Origin: Candidatus Geothermarchaeota archaeon
GTDB lineage: Archaea > Thermoproteota > Nitrososphaeria > Geothermarchaeales > JDFR-13
Direction of reading: 5' to 3'
Assembly: GCA_015523725.1 (NCBI GenBank)
Contig: WAJV01000070.1
Coordinates: forward strand, 1-42,922
Length of the DNA stretch: 42,922 nt
The stretch's first letter is position 1. Each line of letters begins with the position of its first letter. The translations under genes and the position numbers were made by a program. A model generated the notes under the pieces. It had not been told where the DNA came from and made no database searches. It saw only the letters and a program-made list of their open reading frames with translations. Shown here piece after piece: positions 33,024-42,597 of the stretch.

Positions 33024-36000
33024 TGCTACCACCGACACTCATATAAATCTCCACCGACCCAGTTCCAGATGGAATCCTAGTACCTACAATTATGTTTTCA
33101 GTTGGACCCCTTAAATAATCTTTCTCACCACCCACAGCTGCCTCAACCAAAACTGGAACAGTTATCTCAAAGGCTGCTTTAGCTAAAACACTATCCCTAA
33201 CCGCAACTATACCATATCTCCCAGCCTGTTTAACCACACCATCCCTAGTCATCATATCGGCTACAAGCATTACATGTCTATAATCTACATCAAGACCCTG
33301 TTCCTCCAAAACGTCCTTAATCTCCTCAATAATAGCCTGCCTAGCAGCCTCAATACCCAATGTTCTATAAATCTCCATTATATCATTAGTCGTGGTTCTA
33401 GTAGGATCAACACCCTCAACCATCAGAACATCCTTCAAACTGGAGCCAGCAGTGTATATAATCCACTCCTCACCACCCAACTCCTCATTATAAACCTTCT
33501 CCAAAGTAACCCTAACAATACCAGGTACACCAGCTATATGCCTCTTCAAAAACCTATTCATCGCCTTCTTGAGACCCTCCAAATCCTTGTTAGGCAACCT
33601 AATTATTAATAGATCCTCCTCAACATCACATGAATAACGTCTACTAAATATTTTCTTAATGTCATTAGGCGTTAACCCCAATTTATCCAATTCACTAAGA
33701 TCCAATCTAAAGATTATAGACTTATTTATTATATCTATAGTAGACTCAGTTACTACGTCGCTTAAAAACGTGGCCTTAATCCTATTAGCCACTTTCTCAG
33801 CCATCTCCTGAGAATCCCTATAACCCTCCTTCAAATAAATAGTCATCCTAGGAGTTGAGGGAGTTCTCCTAGCATCTACAATCTCAATGATACGTGGTAA
33901 ACCAATTGTGACGTCTTTCTCCTTGACACCGGCATAATGGAACGTCCTTAAAGTCATCTGGGTACCTGGTTCACCTATGGATTGAGCCGCGATCACGCCC
34001 ACGGCAGCACCTGGATCCACCTTCGCCTTCCTAAAGTTAATCACAGCCTGTCTAATCGACTCCCTCACAACCTTCCTATTAGCCTTTTTATCAACCAATG
34101 TTTTACGCAACTCATTATATAGAGTCAATGGAATCTCGTCCTTAACCTTATTCAATAACTTATCTATATATTTAGTATCAGCTGGTTCACCACCCGGATA
34201 TAATAATTTTATGGACTCAACAAGCCTCTCAACATTAACAGGCTTTCCATGATCACTTCTATCGGGGCTAACCGCATCCTCACCATATACAAATTGGACG
34301 ACCTTACCATCAGAAGTCCTAACAACGAAATCATGGTCTACCCTCAAATGATCCAATGAATATACAAGCCTTCTATATAGATATCCACTTTGCTGAGTCT
34401 TGACCGCTGTATCCATCAATCCCTCCCTACCACCCATACTATGGAAGAAGAACTCCACTGGATGAAGACCACTATAGAAACTACTAATTACAAATCCACG
34501 GGCCTTTGCGCCGATATCACCCTCCTCAAAAGTTGATAAAGTTCTATCTCCATACCCCCTCATAATCCTTTTACCCCGAATAGTCTGCTGACCCAGCATA
34601 GCCGTCAACTGAGCCACATTAATCTCTTGTCCCCTAGCACCGCTAGTCGTCATTATGTATAATGGATTATCTTTACTCAAGGCTTTGAGGGCGAGTTCAC
34701 CAGCCTTAGTCCTAGCCTGAGCCAAAATCTCATGTATCCGTTGCTCAAGACTCTCCTCAGCCGATAAACCCTTAATTAACTCCAATTCACCACGCCTATA
34801 CTTATCAATCACTTCATCCACTTGTTTAACAGCCTCTGCCTCAACCTCCTTAATCTCATCCAATACTTCCTTAGGAAGTTTAAGATCCTCGATCCCTATT
34901 GAGAAGCCTCTCCTAGCTAAATAATTATCTAAAATCCTGCTGAGGTTTGTAATGAAGAACCCTCCAAACTCATTCCCATACTCCCTAACCAGCCGATGGA
35001 GAACAGTATCAACCTCCTCCGCACCAATCGAGTTTTTATCGATAACTCCCTTGATTAACCTACCCTGCTTAATAATCACTTCCTCATCAGTTCTAGACCT
35101 CAATGAATAGGTGAAGGTATCCGGAATTAATAGGCTAAACAAATCCTTTCCATCCCTCTTCCCTGAACTCAGCTCCAACAACAACCTATATTTATCGATT
35201 TTATCAAATAGAGCCACAAAATTATAGAACTCATCCCTCGGAATATTCTTCTCATATCCAGTAAGGAGAAACGCGGAGGTAATATGATCTTTACCAAAAC
35301 CAATAATAGGTGCCCCATACCTAGGACTAATAATTTGGTTTTGAACCAGCATGAGCGTATAAGCCTCAGCAGCAGCCTCATCATTCTGCAGAGCATGCAT
35401 ATTCATCTCGTCGCCATCGAAATCAGCATTATAAGGTGGACATACAGCAAGATGTAACCTAAAAGTCCGATAAGGCAACACCCTAGCCTTATGAGCCATT
35501 ATAGACATTCTATGAAGAGATGGTTGCCTATTGAATAATACAATATCTCCATTATCTAGATGTCTCTCCACTATATCTCCAATCTCAAGATTATTGGCAA
35601 CAAACTCTCTATCCGCATATTTCAGGAAAAGCCTTGCACCTCCCTTACTAGTCTTGATAACATAATTGGCTCCAGGATGAACATCAGGACCATTCAACAC
35701 ATATTTCCTCAACTTCTCTATATTATATGGAGTAACCAACACCTTAACAGTCAACTTCTTAGCAACATCAACTGGAACACCGACCTCATTAATATTTAGA
35801 TTGGAATCAGGTGATATAACCGTCCTAGCGGAGTAATCAACCCTCTTCCCAATTAAATTATTTCTAAATCTCCCCTCCTTACCTGAGAGTCTCTGGGCAA
35901 GAGTCTTAAGCCTACGTGCTCCTCTATGCGTGGAGGGAGGTATACCAGGCAATTCATTATTCATATAAGTTGCAACATGCATCTGTAATGCATCATAATC

Positions 36001-36837
36001 ATTCTTGATAGCCATTGCCACCGAGCCAGCTGCCTTATCTCTACGAATCTTAGAATTTATCTTAACTATATCAGCCAATTTATGAGTCAGATCATCCTCA
36101 CTACGTTCACCAGTCTCCAACTGAATATATGGCCTAATAGTTAGAGGTGGAACCGGTAGTACAGTCATTATAAGCCATTCGGGCCTAGTTGCCTCAGGAT
36201 TAAGACCATATAGAACCAGGTCTTCATCAGGTATCCTCTCAAGAATATCACGAATCTCATTCGGAGGCAACTCTATCTTAGTGCCTTCCTCCTCCTTATA
36301 ATATTTATACGGCTTTTCCCACTTTATCTTAACATTCTCCTTACCACAATGTGGACATACAGGTGAAGAATATGCCTCCTTAATAACCTTCTTAATAAAC
36401 TTCTTATACCTATCAGGCATCTTATTCTTGAGGAACTTAGCCCTCTTCCTATAAACCTCTACTTTCTCATCTGGAAGCTTAATCCTCCCACAGTTATGAC
36501 AAGCACCCCTAAGTATATTATATATGTATCCAGCAAATAACACATTAACAACAGGCATAGCTAACTCAATATGCCCAAAATGCCCTGGACAATAGTCCCT
36601 AGGATTCCCACAAATCGGGCAGTAACTACCTGGATCAGGGGATCCAAATCTAGGGTCTAAAATACCATTAGCAACAGGATTACCAACTTCATCTAAATAA
36701 GTATCACTAGTCACCTCGACTACAGACATATTTCTAATCATTTGAGGAGATAAAATCCCAAATTCAATACTATCTATCTTATATTTCTTAGCCTCCTCCA
36801 TCAACATTCTAAGCTCGCTAGATATCCTAAGCGACAT
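32989..36837 (-). CDS. rpoA: DNA-directed RNA polymerase largest subunit, unsplit (A' and A'' in one chain)
   Basis: Catalytic clamp subunit. The 1282-residue chain includes the A' half: zinc motifs YCPICGNPRDYCPGHFGHIE and CHNCGRI/CPHCGKE, RKRVD-like GKRVDYSARTVISPD, and the active-site NADFDGDEMNMHALQ near residue 470. It also contains the A'' half: AVGVIAAQSIGEPGTQMTLR near residue 940 and RTTTNDIMEIYRTLGIEAAR later. There is no stop or new start between them, whereas most archaea encode A' and A'' separately. The ATG at 36837 follows GGAGGTG by 8 nt; a GTG at 36843 overlaps the rpoB stop. No intein is visible. Located after rpoB, before eL30. Confidence 0.98.
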   Translation of the reverse strand: MSLRISSELRMLMEEAKKYKIDSIEFGILSPQMIRNMSVVEVTSDTYLDEVGNPVANGILDPRFGSPDPGSYCPICGNPRDYCPGHFGHIELAMPVVNVLFAGYIYNILRGACHNCGRIKLPDEKVEVYRKRAKFLKNKMPDRYKKFIKKVIKEAYSSPVCPHCGKENVKIKWEKPYKYYKEEEGTKIELPPNEIRDILERIPDEDLVLYGLNPEATRPEWLIMTVLPVPPLTIRPYIQLETGERSEDDLTHKLADIVKINSKIRRDKAAGSVAMAIKNDYDALQMHVATYMNNELPGIPPSTHRGARRLKTLAQRLSGKEGRFRNNLIGKRVDYSARTVISPDSNLNINEVGVPVDVAKKLTVKVLVTPYNIEKLRKYVLNGPDVHPGANYVIKTSKGGARLFLKYADREFVANNLEIGDIVERHLDNGDIVLFNRQPSLHRMSIMAHKARVLPYRTFRLHLAVCPPYNADFDGDEMNMHALQNDEAAAEAYTLMLVQNQIISPRYGAPIIGFGKDHITSAFLLTGYEKNIPRDEFYNFVALFDKIDKYRLLLELSSGKRDGKDLFSLLIPDTFTYSLRSRTDEEVIIKQGRLIKGVIDKNSIGAEEVDTVLHRLVREYGNEFGGFFITNLSRILDNYLARRGFSIGIEDLKLPKEVLDEIKEVEAEAVKQVDEVIDKYRRGELELIKGLSAEESLEQRIHEILAQARTKAGELALKALSKDNPLYIMTTSGARGQEINVAQLTAMLGQQTIRGKRIMRGYGDRTLSTFEEGDIGAKARGFVISSFYSGLHPVEFFFHSMGGREGLMDTAVKTQQSGYLYRRLVYSLDHLRVDHDFVVRTSDGKVVQFVYGEDAVSPDRSDHGKPVNVERLVESIKLLYPGGEPADTKYIDKLLNKVKDEIPLTLYNELRKTLVDKKANRKVVRESIRQAVINFRKAKVDPGAAVGVIAAQSIGEPGTQMTLRTFHYAGVKEKDVTIGLPRIIEIVDARRTPSTPRMTIYLKEGYRDSQEMAEKVANRIKATFLSDVVTESTIDIINKSIIFRLDLSELDKLGLTPNDIKKIFSRRYSCDVEEDLLIIRLPNKDLEGLKKAMNRFLKRHIAGVPGIVRVTLEKVYNEELGGEEWIIYTAGSSLKDVLMVEGVDPTRTTTNDIMEIYRTLGIEAARQAIIEEIKDVLEEQGLDVDYRHVMLVADMMTRDGVVKQAGRYGIVAVRDSVLAKAAFEITVPVLVEAAVGGEKDYLRGPTENIIVGTRIPSGTGSVEIYMSVGGSNEGGNSEESGE

Positions 36838-36839
36838 AC

Positions 36840-39800
36840 TCACACCACCTCCTTAACCCTTAACCTCGGGTAAATACCCATACTCTTCAACTCATCCAAT
36901 AAAACCTTAAAGGCGTATGCCACATTAACTGGGATAACATTTGCATTATCTCCATGGACGGGACATACCAGCTTCCTCTCCCTACTATCATAATAACCCT
37001 CAAGACCACACCGTTCACACACAAATATAGTAGTCTTATCAGATGCATCGAGGAGCCTCTCCTTAATAATTGATGACGCGCCATAAGCAACAAATACATC
37101 CTTCTCCATATCACCAATCCTTAAACCACCATCCCTAGACCTACCCTCAGTCGGCTGACGAGTCAGTATCTGTACAGGACCATGAGCCCTAGCATGCATC
37201 TTATCAGCAACCATGTGATGAAGCTTCTGGTAATAAACAATACCTATGAATATCTCAGCCTTAAACTTCCTACCAGTTCTACCATCATACATTACTTCAG
37301 TACCCATCGGTTCAAAACCCACGCTCTTAAGCAATTCCGCCAAATCCTCATAATTATGGGATACAAATGGAGACCCGTCAACAAATCTACCCGCCATCGC
37401 ACCATATTTACCAGCTATTGACTCAAGGAATTGCCCAACAGTCATCCTAGATGGGAAGGCATGCGGATTAATAAGTAAATCGGGAATTATTCCATCAGCA
37501 GTATATGGCATATCCTCCGGGTCAGCCAACAAACCAATTACACCCTTCTGACCATGACGTGAAGCAACCTTATCACCCAATTCAGGGATCCTATGCTCCC
37601 TAACCCTAACTATAGCCGTTAATTCACCATCACTATTTATAGTTAAAACTACTTTATCCACCTTACCAGTAAATTGGTCCAAGGTTTTTGAATAATCCCG
37701 CCTAACCTCTATAAATCTAGACTCCCTATATTCACCCAGGAATCTAGGGGGTCCAGTTTTACCTATAACTGCGTCTCCATGGCTCAATTCAGCCTCTAAA
37801 TAAGGCAAACCATCCTCCTCAAGCGCCCTATAAGCATCCTCACCAATATAATTCTTAACAGAGGGATCCGGAATCTCAAACCTATCATGAACACCTCCAG
37901 AATGTATCTTAGCCGATGATTCATAGGATTTATAGAAAAATGACCTCAATAAACCACGATCAACAGCGGCCCTATTAATAACCACAGCATCCTCCATATT
38001 ATAACTCTCATAAGATAATATGGCTACAACGAGATTCTGGCCTATAGGAGCCTTATTCAACCCAATTATATTCGAGAGACGTGTCTGAACAATAGGTATC
38101 TGAGGATATTCTAGGAGATGTGCTCTAGTATCCATCCTAAACCTAAAATTCTTATATGGAACGCCTAATGCTTGCTTAGCCATCGCCGCCTCATAAGAAT
38201 TCCTAGGAGACTGATTATGCTCCGCGTATGGAATAAATGAAGCCGTTATACCGAAGAATGTATAGGGAGAGAGTTCTAGATGAGTATGTCTCTCCGTCAG
38301 CTCATTCACAAAGAATGCACTTAATACATTAAACTCTTCATTAGCATCAATTAATTCAATAATACCCATTTTAAGTAAATCCCTAAACTTAAGCTTCCCT
38401 TCCCTTATAAGCTTAATATGCTCCTTGGTTAACAGTGGCTTACCATTAACCACTCTAATTAATGGCCTCATAACCCTAGCTGCACTGGAGTCAATATACA
38501 CTTCTGGAACAAGCCTACTATCACCTACATTCCTAACAGTAACGCTAACAGTGGGAGCTATCTCACCCCTCCTCCTATACCCTCTAATAACCTCTGCAAA
38601 TTTAACTGGATCAGATGCAAATCCAACGAACTCACCGTTCAAAAAGACCCTAGCATAACTTTCCCAAGCCTCATCGGAGGCGTTCTCCACCGGAATCAAA
38701 CCCTCCTTAAACATAATCGTTCTAAGTATCTCAGCAGGATACTCATTAGACACAACAGCAGAGAGAGCCAGATTCTTTACCAAACCAATATTCTGGCCCT
38801 CAGGGCTCTCAACTGGACATATTCTTCCTAAATGGGATGCATGCACCTCCCTAGCTTCGAACTGGGGGCGGCTCCTACTCAAAGGAGACTGAACACGCCT
38901 CAAATGACTTAATGACGATAAATAATTTGTCCTATCAAGCATCTGAGTTACCCCAGTAGTTCTCTGTGTCCATGTCCCAGTGGCAAGGGCATAACTAAAT
39001 CGCCTAGTAATTTTACTAGATCTGACGAAGTATGATAAAGATACTTTCTGTGAATAAATATAGTTCTTCGTTAGATTATATTGAAGATCTTTTAATAACG
39101 ATTTAAATGCTTTAGAAAATATTTGGCCCAATAGAGGCCCAGCTAACCTCAAGCGCTTATTTGCATAATGATCCCTATCATCCGGCTTTCTCCAACCTAA
39201 TTTTAACTCGATAGCTCTCCTAACCATCTCAGCCAATAAGTAAGCCTTCTTAATCCTATATTGAGGTCCAATACCCACATGTGGGAAAAGATACTTATCT
39301 AAAATATGTTTCGCTCTATTAACCCTCCTATCAAGAGGCTGCTGATAAATCTGTGTCCTGTTACCGATATATATTAAAGCCTCCTCCTGCGTTGAAATAG
39401 TTGAATATTTCTCCAATACGGGAGCTAACTCCTCAATTATATCGGGATTCCTAGAGACAGCCTTAGCAATATCTTCATCACCAACTATCCCCAAAGCCTT
39501 CATAACAATTGGGAAAGGAATATCGGCTATTAAGAAAGGAATCTTAACCAAAATATTATTCTTCTTCAGAGTAACGGTAACGTGATTCCTCAACGAGCCC
39601 TTAACCGACAATATCATTGATGTATATACCTCAGTTCCAGAAACCGTCTCCTTCTGGGTAATAATGTTATTTGAGGCCAAATCTTCTAAAGCAACTATAG
39701 CCCTCTCACTACCATTAATGATAAAATATCCACCAGGATCATCAGGGTCCTCACCCATAGCTATTAATTCATCTCTAGATTTACCATATAAGACACATAT

Positions 39801-40229
39801 CCTAGACTTAACCATTACAGGTATTCTACCGAGCTCAATGGGCCTCGGCTCCTCCTCAACAATATCGCCACGACGCACCCTTACCCTAGCCATAATAGGA
39901 GCCATATATGTATAACCCCTGAGCCTACACACAGCTGGAGTATATCCCCTAGATTCATCGAAAGTTGAGCCATCTACCTCAGTAGCCTGAGGCTTATCAA
40001 CCCAAACATCCACAAATTCATATATAACCTCTCCATTAGGTGTCAATATCCTAATTGTATTGTTCTCCTGGACAATCTCTTTCAAACCCTTCTCAATAAA
40101 TTCATTATAGGAATCTATATGCTGTTTAGACAAACCAAATTCATCTATCATAGCCTTAACCACAGGCCATGTATCATAATCAACACTCTTACTAACCAAA
40201 TATTTATCTACATCAATTACCCTTACCAT
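36840..40229 (-). CDS. rpoB: DNA-directed RNA polymerase subunit B (Rpo2, unsplit)
   Basis: Second catalytic subunit. 1129 residues in one chain (not split into B' and B''). Landmarks: GGYFIINGSERAIVALEDLA, RRVQSPLSRSRPQFEAREVH, GRICPVESPEGQNIGLVKNL, GDKVASRHGQKGVIGLLADP, FEPMGTEVMYDGRTGRKFKA, RQPTEGRSRDGGLRIGDMEK, and a C-terminal zinc site in CERCGLEGYYDSRERKLVCP. The ATG at 40229 follows GGTGGTGA. It lies 1 nt after rpoH and overlaps the rpoA region, so rpoH-rpoB-rpoA is one operon. Confidence 0.98.
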   Translation of the reverse strand: MVRVIDVDKYLVSKSVDYDTWPVVKAMIDEFGLSKQHIDSYNEFIEKGLKEIVQENNTIRILTPNGEVIYEFVDVWVDKPQATEVDGSTFDESRGYTPAVCRLRGYTYMAPIMARVRVRRGDIVEEEPRPIELGRIPVMVKSRICVLYGKSRDELIAMGEDPDDPGGYFIINGSERAIVALEDLASNNIITQKETVSGTEVYTSMILSVKGSLRNHVTVTLKKNNILVKIPFLIADIPFPIVMKALGIVGDEDIAKAVSRNPDIIEELAPVLEKYSTISTQEEALIYIGNRTQIYQQPLDRRVNRAKHILDKYLFPHVGIGPQYRIKKAYLLAEMVRRAIELKLGWRKPDDRDHYANKRLRLAGPLLGQIFSKAFKSLLKDLQYNLTKNYIYSQKVSLSYFVRSSKITRRFSYALATGTWTQRTTGVTQMLDRTNYLSSLSHLRRVQSPLSRSRPQFEAREVHASHLGRICPVESPEGQNIGLVKNLALSAVVSNEYPAEILRTIMFKEGLIPVENASDEAWESYARVFLNGEFVGFASDPVKFAEVIRGYRRRGEIAPTVSVTVRNVGDSRLVPEVYIDSSAARVMRPLIRVVNGKPLLTKEHIKLIREGKLKFRDLLKMGIIELIDANEEFNVLSAFFVNELTERHTHLELSPYTFFGITASFIPYAEHNQSPRNSYEAAMAKQALGVPYKNFRFRMDTRAHLLEYPQIPIVQTRLSNIIGLNKAPIGQNLVVAILSYESYNMEDAVVINRAAVDRGLLRSFFYKSYESSAKIHSGGVHDRFEIPDPSVKNYIGEDAYRALEEDGLPYLEAELSHGDAVIGKTGPPRFLGEYRESRFIEVRRDYSKTLDQFTGKVDKVVLTINSDGELTAIVRVREHRIPELGDKVASRHGQKGVIGLLADPEDMPYTADGIIPDLLINPHAFPSRMTVGQFLESIAGKYGAMAGRFVDGSPFVSHNYEDLAELLKSVGFEPMGTEVMYDGRTGRKFKAEIFIGIVYYQKLHHMVADKMHARAHGPVQILTRQPTEGRSRDGGLRIGDMEKDVFVAYGASSIIKERLLDASDKTTIFVCERCGLEGYYDSRERKLVCPVHGDNANVIPVNVAYAFKVLLDELKSMGIYPRLRVKEVV

Positions 40230-40230
40230 C

Positions 40231-40515
40231 CTACTTCACCACCAAACGATAATAAACAGCTATTCCAGAGGTAGGACTCTTCCTAATAATTTTAAGGACA
40301 TCACCCGGCTTAGCACCAATAGCCTTAACTACAGGATCACTAGCCAATATATAAGGAAGTTTATATGGGTCCCCACCGGCATACTTCTTTATAACCTCTT
40401 TCTTCTCCTCATCACTAAGGATAATATGTTCAGGCACCAATCTATGCTTCAACAGTATCTCATTAAAATCTTTATCCTCATTTGATTTAGACGATTTCTT
40501 CTTCAGTATAACCAC
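40231..40515 (-). CDS. rpoH: DNA-directed RNA polymerase subunit H (Rpo5)
   Basis: Jaw subunit homologous to the C-terminal part of Rpb5. Residues 20-94 show [40 protein letters not shown] and [20 protein letters not shown], diagnostic. It has a short Lys/Ser-rich N-terminal tail ([14 protein letters not shown]). The start is GTG at 40515, with no good Shine-Dalgarno directly before it; a 13-codon upstream frame with a GGAG-type site overlaps it. First gene of the RNA polymerase operon. Confidence 0.96.
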   Translation of the reverse strand: MVILKKKSSKSNEDKDFNEILLKHRLVPEHIILSDEEKKEVIKKYAGGDPYKLPYILASDPVVKAIGAKPGDVLKIIRKSPTSGIAVYYRLVVK

Positions 40516-40544
40516 CCTAATAGAACTAATTTAGCCACACCCAT
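40503..40544 (-). other. Possible 13-residue upstream ORF overlapping the rpoH start
   Basis: ATG at 40544 preceded by GGTGGAGAAGGG opens [13 protein letters not shown] and stops with TGA at 40503, 13 nt inside rpoH in another frame. It would begin only about a dozen nt after the predicted transcription start. It may be a leader peptide that couples translation into rpoH, or chance. Confidence 0.3.
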
Positions 40545-40575
40545 AAACCCTTCTCCACCAATATACCCATAAGGA

Positions 40576-40590
40576 ATAATATAAATTTTT
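40576..40590 (-). promoter_or_regulatory. TATA-like box for the rpoH-rpoB-rpoA operon
   Basis: The minus strand reads AAAAATTTATATTATTCC, placing the transcription start near 40555 and giving a leader of about 40 nt before rpoH. Confidence 0.55.
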
Positions 40591-40659
40591 ACCTATCCAT
40601 TAGCATTTTAAACACTACTTAAATATAAAGCTTTATACAAAAAGTCTATCTTATAACAT

Positions 40660-40684
40660 ATACAATAAAAACAATAAATAAGGG
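40660..40684 (-). terminator. T-rich region after tRNA-Gln
   Basis: Past the tRNA 3' end the minus strand reads CCCTTATTTATTGTTTTTAT; the T-rich run fits an archaeal intrinsic terminator. The rest of the 40591-40691 spacer is AT-rich without other visible features. Confidence 0.4.
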
Positions 40685-40691
40685 TTCTAGG

Positions 40692-40781
40692 TAGCCCCGC
40701 CCGGATTCGAACCGGGGTCACCGGCTATCTCCACAAAGAGGCTCCAAAGGCCGGTATCCTTGGCCGCTAGACGACGGGGCT
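40692..40781 (-). tRNA. tRNA-Gln(UUG) with a 17-nt intron
   Basis: The minus strand folds as acceptor AGCCCCG with CGGGGCT and discriminator A; D-arm around TCTAGCGGCCAAGGA; anticodon stem CCGGC with GCCGG; variable region TGAC; T-arm CCCGG-TTCGAAT-CCGGG. The loop C-T-TTG-G-A (anticodon UUG) forms only after removing 17 nt between positions 37 and 38 (about 40728-40744). A textbook bulge-helix-bulge is drawable: helix CTTT with GGAG, bulges GG/A and AT/A, cuts after the second bulge base. Mature length is 73 nt plus a CCA that is not encoded. Confidence 0.95.
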
Positions 40782-40825
40782 TCCATTATTCATTCAATTC
40801 ATAGTAAAAATTTAAATTTTTAATA

Positions 40826-42466
40826 TTAAATGCTCAATTTAGATATTAGACTCTTGAAGTCGAGTAATAGTTTCCTCCTCTCCTCACTATATTCCTGTGG
40901 ATTAAGCTTCCTATTCCTAAATTCATTCTCAAGCCTCCTCAACTCCTTCCACTTATCTATAATCTCATCAACCAATTTAACCTCATTCTCAATCACTGCA
41001 TTACCCTCACCAATCCTCCTTAATATATTCCTACTCTCCTCCGCCTCCCTCAACTCAGATTTAAGCCTCCTCAATAAGTTATTTCTCCTAGACACATATT
41101 CCTTGCTCCTAATCTCCCTAGACAAATACTTATCCTCAAGCTCTATCAATTGATTCATCGTTTTTACAAACCTAGACACTTTATCCAAATAGCTACTTAA
41201 CTCTGGAGGTAATCTACCCCTAGCATAGAATCCAAAGAAATTGTAAAGTGAATACGTGACCCCAAATAAAGCAATTATAAATATTGGTATTCCAACCGAT
41301 GGATTCTGACCTAAAACCATTAAAACATTATTCCTAACTACCCCCTTCAATGATATAGTGCTGAATTTAGTGAGGTTATGCTCCACGTTACTATAGATTA
41401 ATTTTGAGGTAGGATCATATACTCTGATAACCATATCCTTAATGAAATATTCAACAGGAAGATAGAAAGATATATTATACTTTATTGAGTCCCCCAATAA
41501 GCCACCGACCTCAGCCCCCGAATTAACCATGTATTTAAGCTTAACTTGAAGATATTCATGTGATTTAGTAACATAGGGTAGAGCAACTCTAACCATATCA
41601 CCCAATTTCGTAACTTCCAAACTGCGATTCAAAGTAGTTAATGCATCTGTCTCAACACTACTTGGAAGATCTTTAAACTCTATGTTGGTAGGTGGAGCCA
41701 GTGGATCCCTGCCAAAATTGAATAAAGTATATAGAAAACTATACTCTACAGAGCCGTCAGAATAAATTTTAACCGTTAGAGAAGCGTTTCCCTCCAAGAG
41801 AATGATCGGTGGCGTGGTTGTCTTAGTCGGCCTAATAGTTATCTCATATACATTCGGCAAACCATTTTCATCTAATTCTATATCTTCACTATCGAAAACA
41901 CCCTCAATCTTATATTGGTCTTGTGGCGCCCCCTCGGGCGATACCTTAACTATATCTGTGTTAGGGGGACTATTATCTGGCTTAGTGTCCAGAGGAAGAT
42001 TCACCTCCAACTCTGTATGGTTAATCGGGACACTCGTTCCCGGATAATTAATCAACTTGAGTTTATATTGCATCGATAGATTTTGATAGATGAATGATGG
42101 AATATAAATTATAACAGTCAAGGGATACTTGCCTTCTTCCTCCACTAAACCAGATGTATCAATACTAATTGTTGTTGATAAATTATTCCGATCTAATGAA
42201 ACCGGGATTGGACTCCCCTTAGTTTGATACGCCTCAAGATAAATATATTTCCCCTTTGACACAAATGTATTTGGCAAATATATTTCTAAATTATTGGGCT
42301 TACCACCCACAATATCAATTTTATACATAATATACAAATTACCACCATTCTTCTCAATATTAATAGTCTGTTTAATGTTTAGCATGGGTTCAGCGTTTAC
42401 ATGAAACCCGGTAATTAAGATAATTAACGATACTAAGATAAACATCGGAATAAATTTATTTCTCAA
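40826..42466 (-). CDS. Secreted/membrane-anchored protein with external beta-rich domain and paired SHOCT-like cytoplasmic hairpins
   Basis: I do not recognise a named family. The N-terminus has a basic start and hydrophobic stretch (FIPMFILVSLIILITGFHVN, then AEP), a signal peptide or anchor. Residues about 30-385 are polar, Thr/Ser/Val-rich, likely an extracytoplasmic beta-rich domain with several N-x-S/T sites. A membrane segment follows at about 391-411 (IPIFIIALFGVTYSLYNFFG). The last ~130 residues are helical and charged and hold two similar hairpins, LIELEDKYLSREIRSKEYVS RRNNLL-type at about 440-470 and LENEFRNRKLNPQEYSEERR at about 512-531, resembling SHOCT motifs. The start is uncertain: GGTGGTGA lies 8 nt before the TTG at 42466; the frame is open to 42484, and an ATG at 42445 is another choice. 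Single-gene unit. Confidence 0.72.
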   Translation of the reverse strand: MRNKFIPMFILVSLIILITGFHVNAEPMLNIKQTINIEKNGGNLYIMYKIDIVGGKPNNLEIYLPNTFVSKGKYIYLEAYQTKGSPIPVSLDRNNLSTTISIDTSGLVEEEGKYPLTVIIYIPSFIYQNLSMQYKLKLINYPGTSVPINHTELEVNLPLDTKPDNSPPNTDIVKVSPEGAPQDQYKIEGVFDSEDIELDENGLPNVYEITIRPTKTTTPPIILLEGNASLTVKIYSDGSVEYSFLYTLFNFGRDPLAPPTNIEFKDLPSSVETDALTTLNRSLEVTKLGDMVRVALPYVTKSHEYLQVKLKYMVNSGAEVGGLLGDSIKYNISFYLPVEYFIKDMVIRVYDPTSKLIYSNVEHNLTKFSTISLKGVVRNNVLMVLGQNPSVGIPIFIIALFGVTYSLYNFFGFYARGRLPPELSSYLDKVSRFVKTMNQLIELEDKYLSREIRSKEYVSRRNNLLRRLKSELREAEESRNILRRIGEGNAVIENEVKLVDEIIDKWKELRRLENEFRNRKLNPQEYSEERRKLLLDFKSLISKLSI

Positions 42467-42484
42467 CCTATTCTTCACCACCAA

Positions 42485-42597
42485 ATAATCACGATATATA
42501 GTATGATATGAATATTAATGTTGAATATAAAAATTATTTTTAATTATGTTTACCAAGCCATTTAAACCAGATAAGTAGTCAATCAAAGGTGATTAAA
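42485..42597. promoter_or_regulatory. Divergent promoter region between membrane-protein gene and gcvPA
   Basis: For the plus strand, CCATTTAAACCAGATAA at about 42558-42574 is a TATA-like box 30-40 nt before the TTG start of gcvPA, which has AAAGGTGAT as Shine-Dalgarno. For the minus strand, ATTTTTATATTC near 42523-42534 is the best candidate. Confidence 0.45.

Noticed and set aside
32989-40229. Inteins in RpoA or RpoB, which are frequent intein hosts in archaea
   Set aside because: Both chains read through all conserved motifs without an inserted Cys...His-Asn segment.
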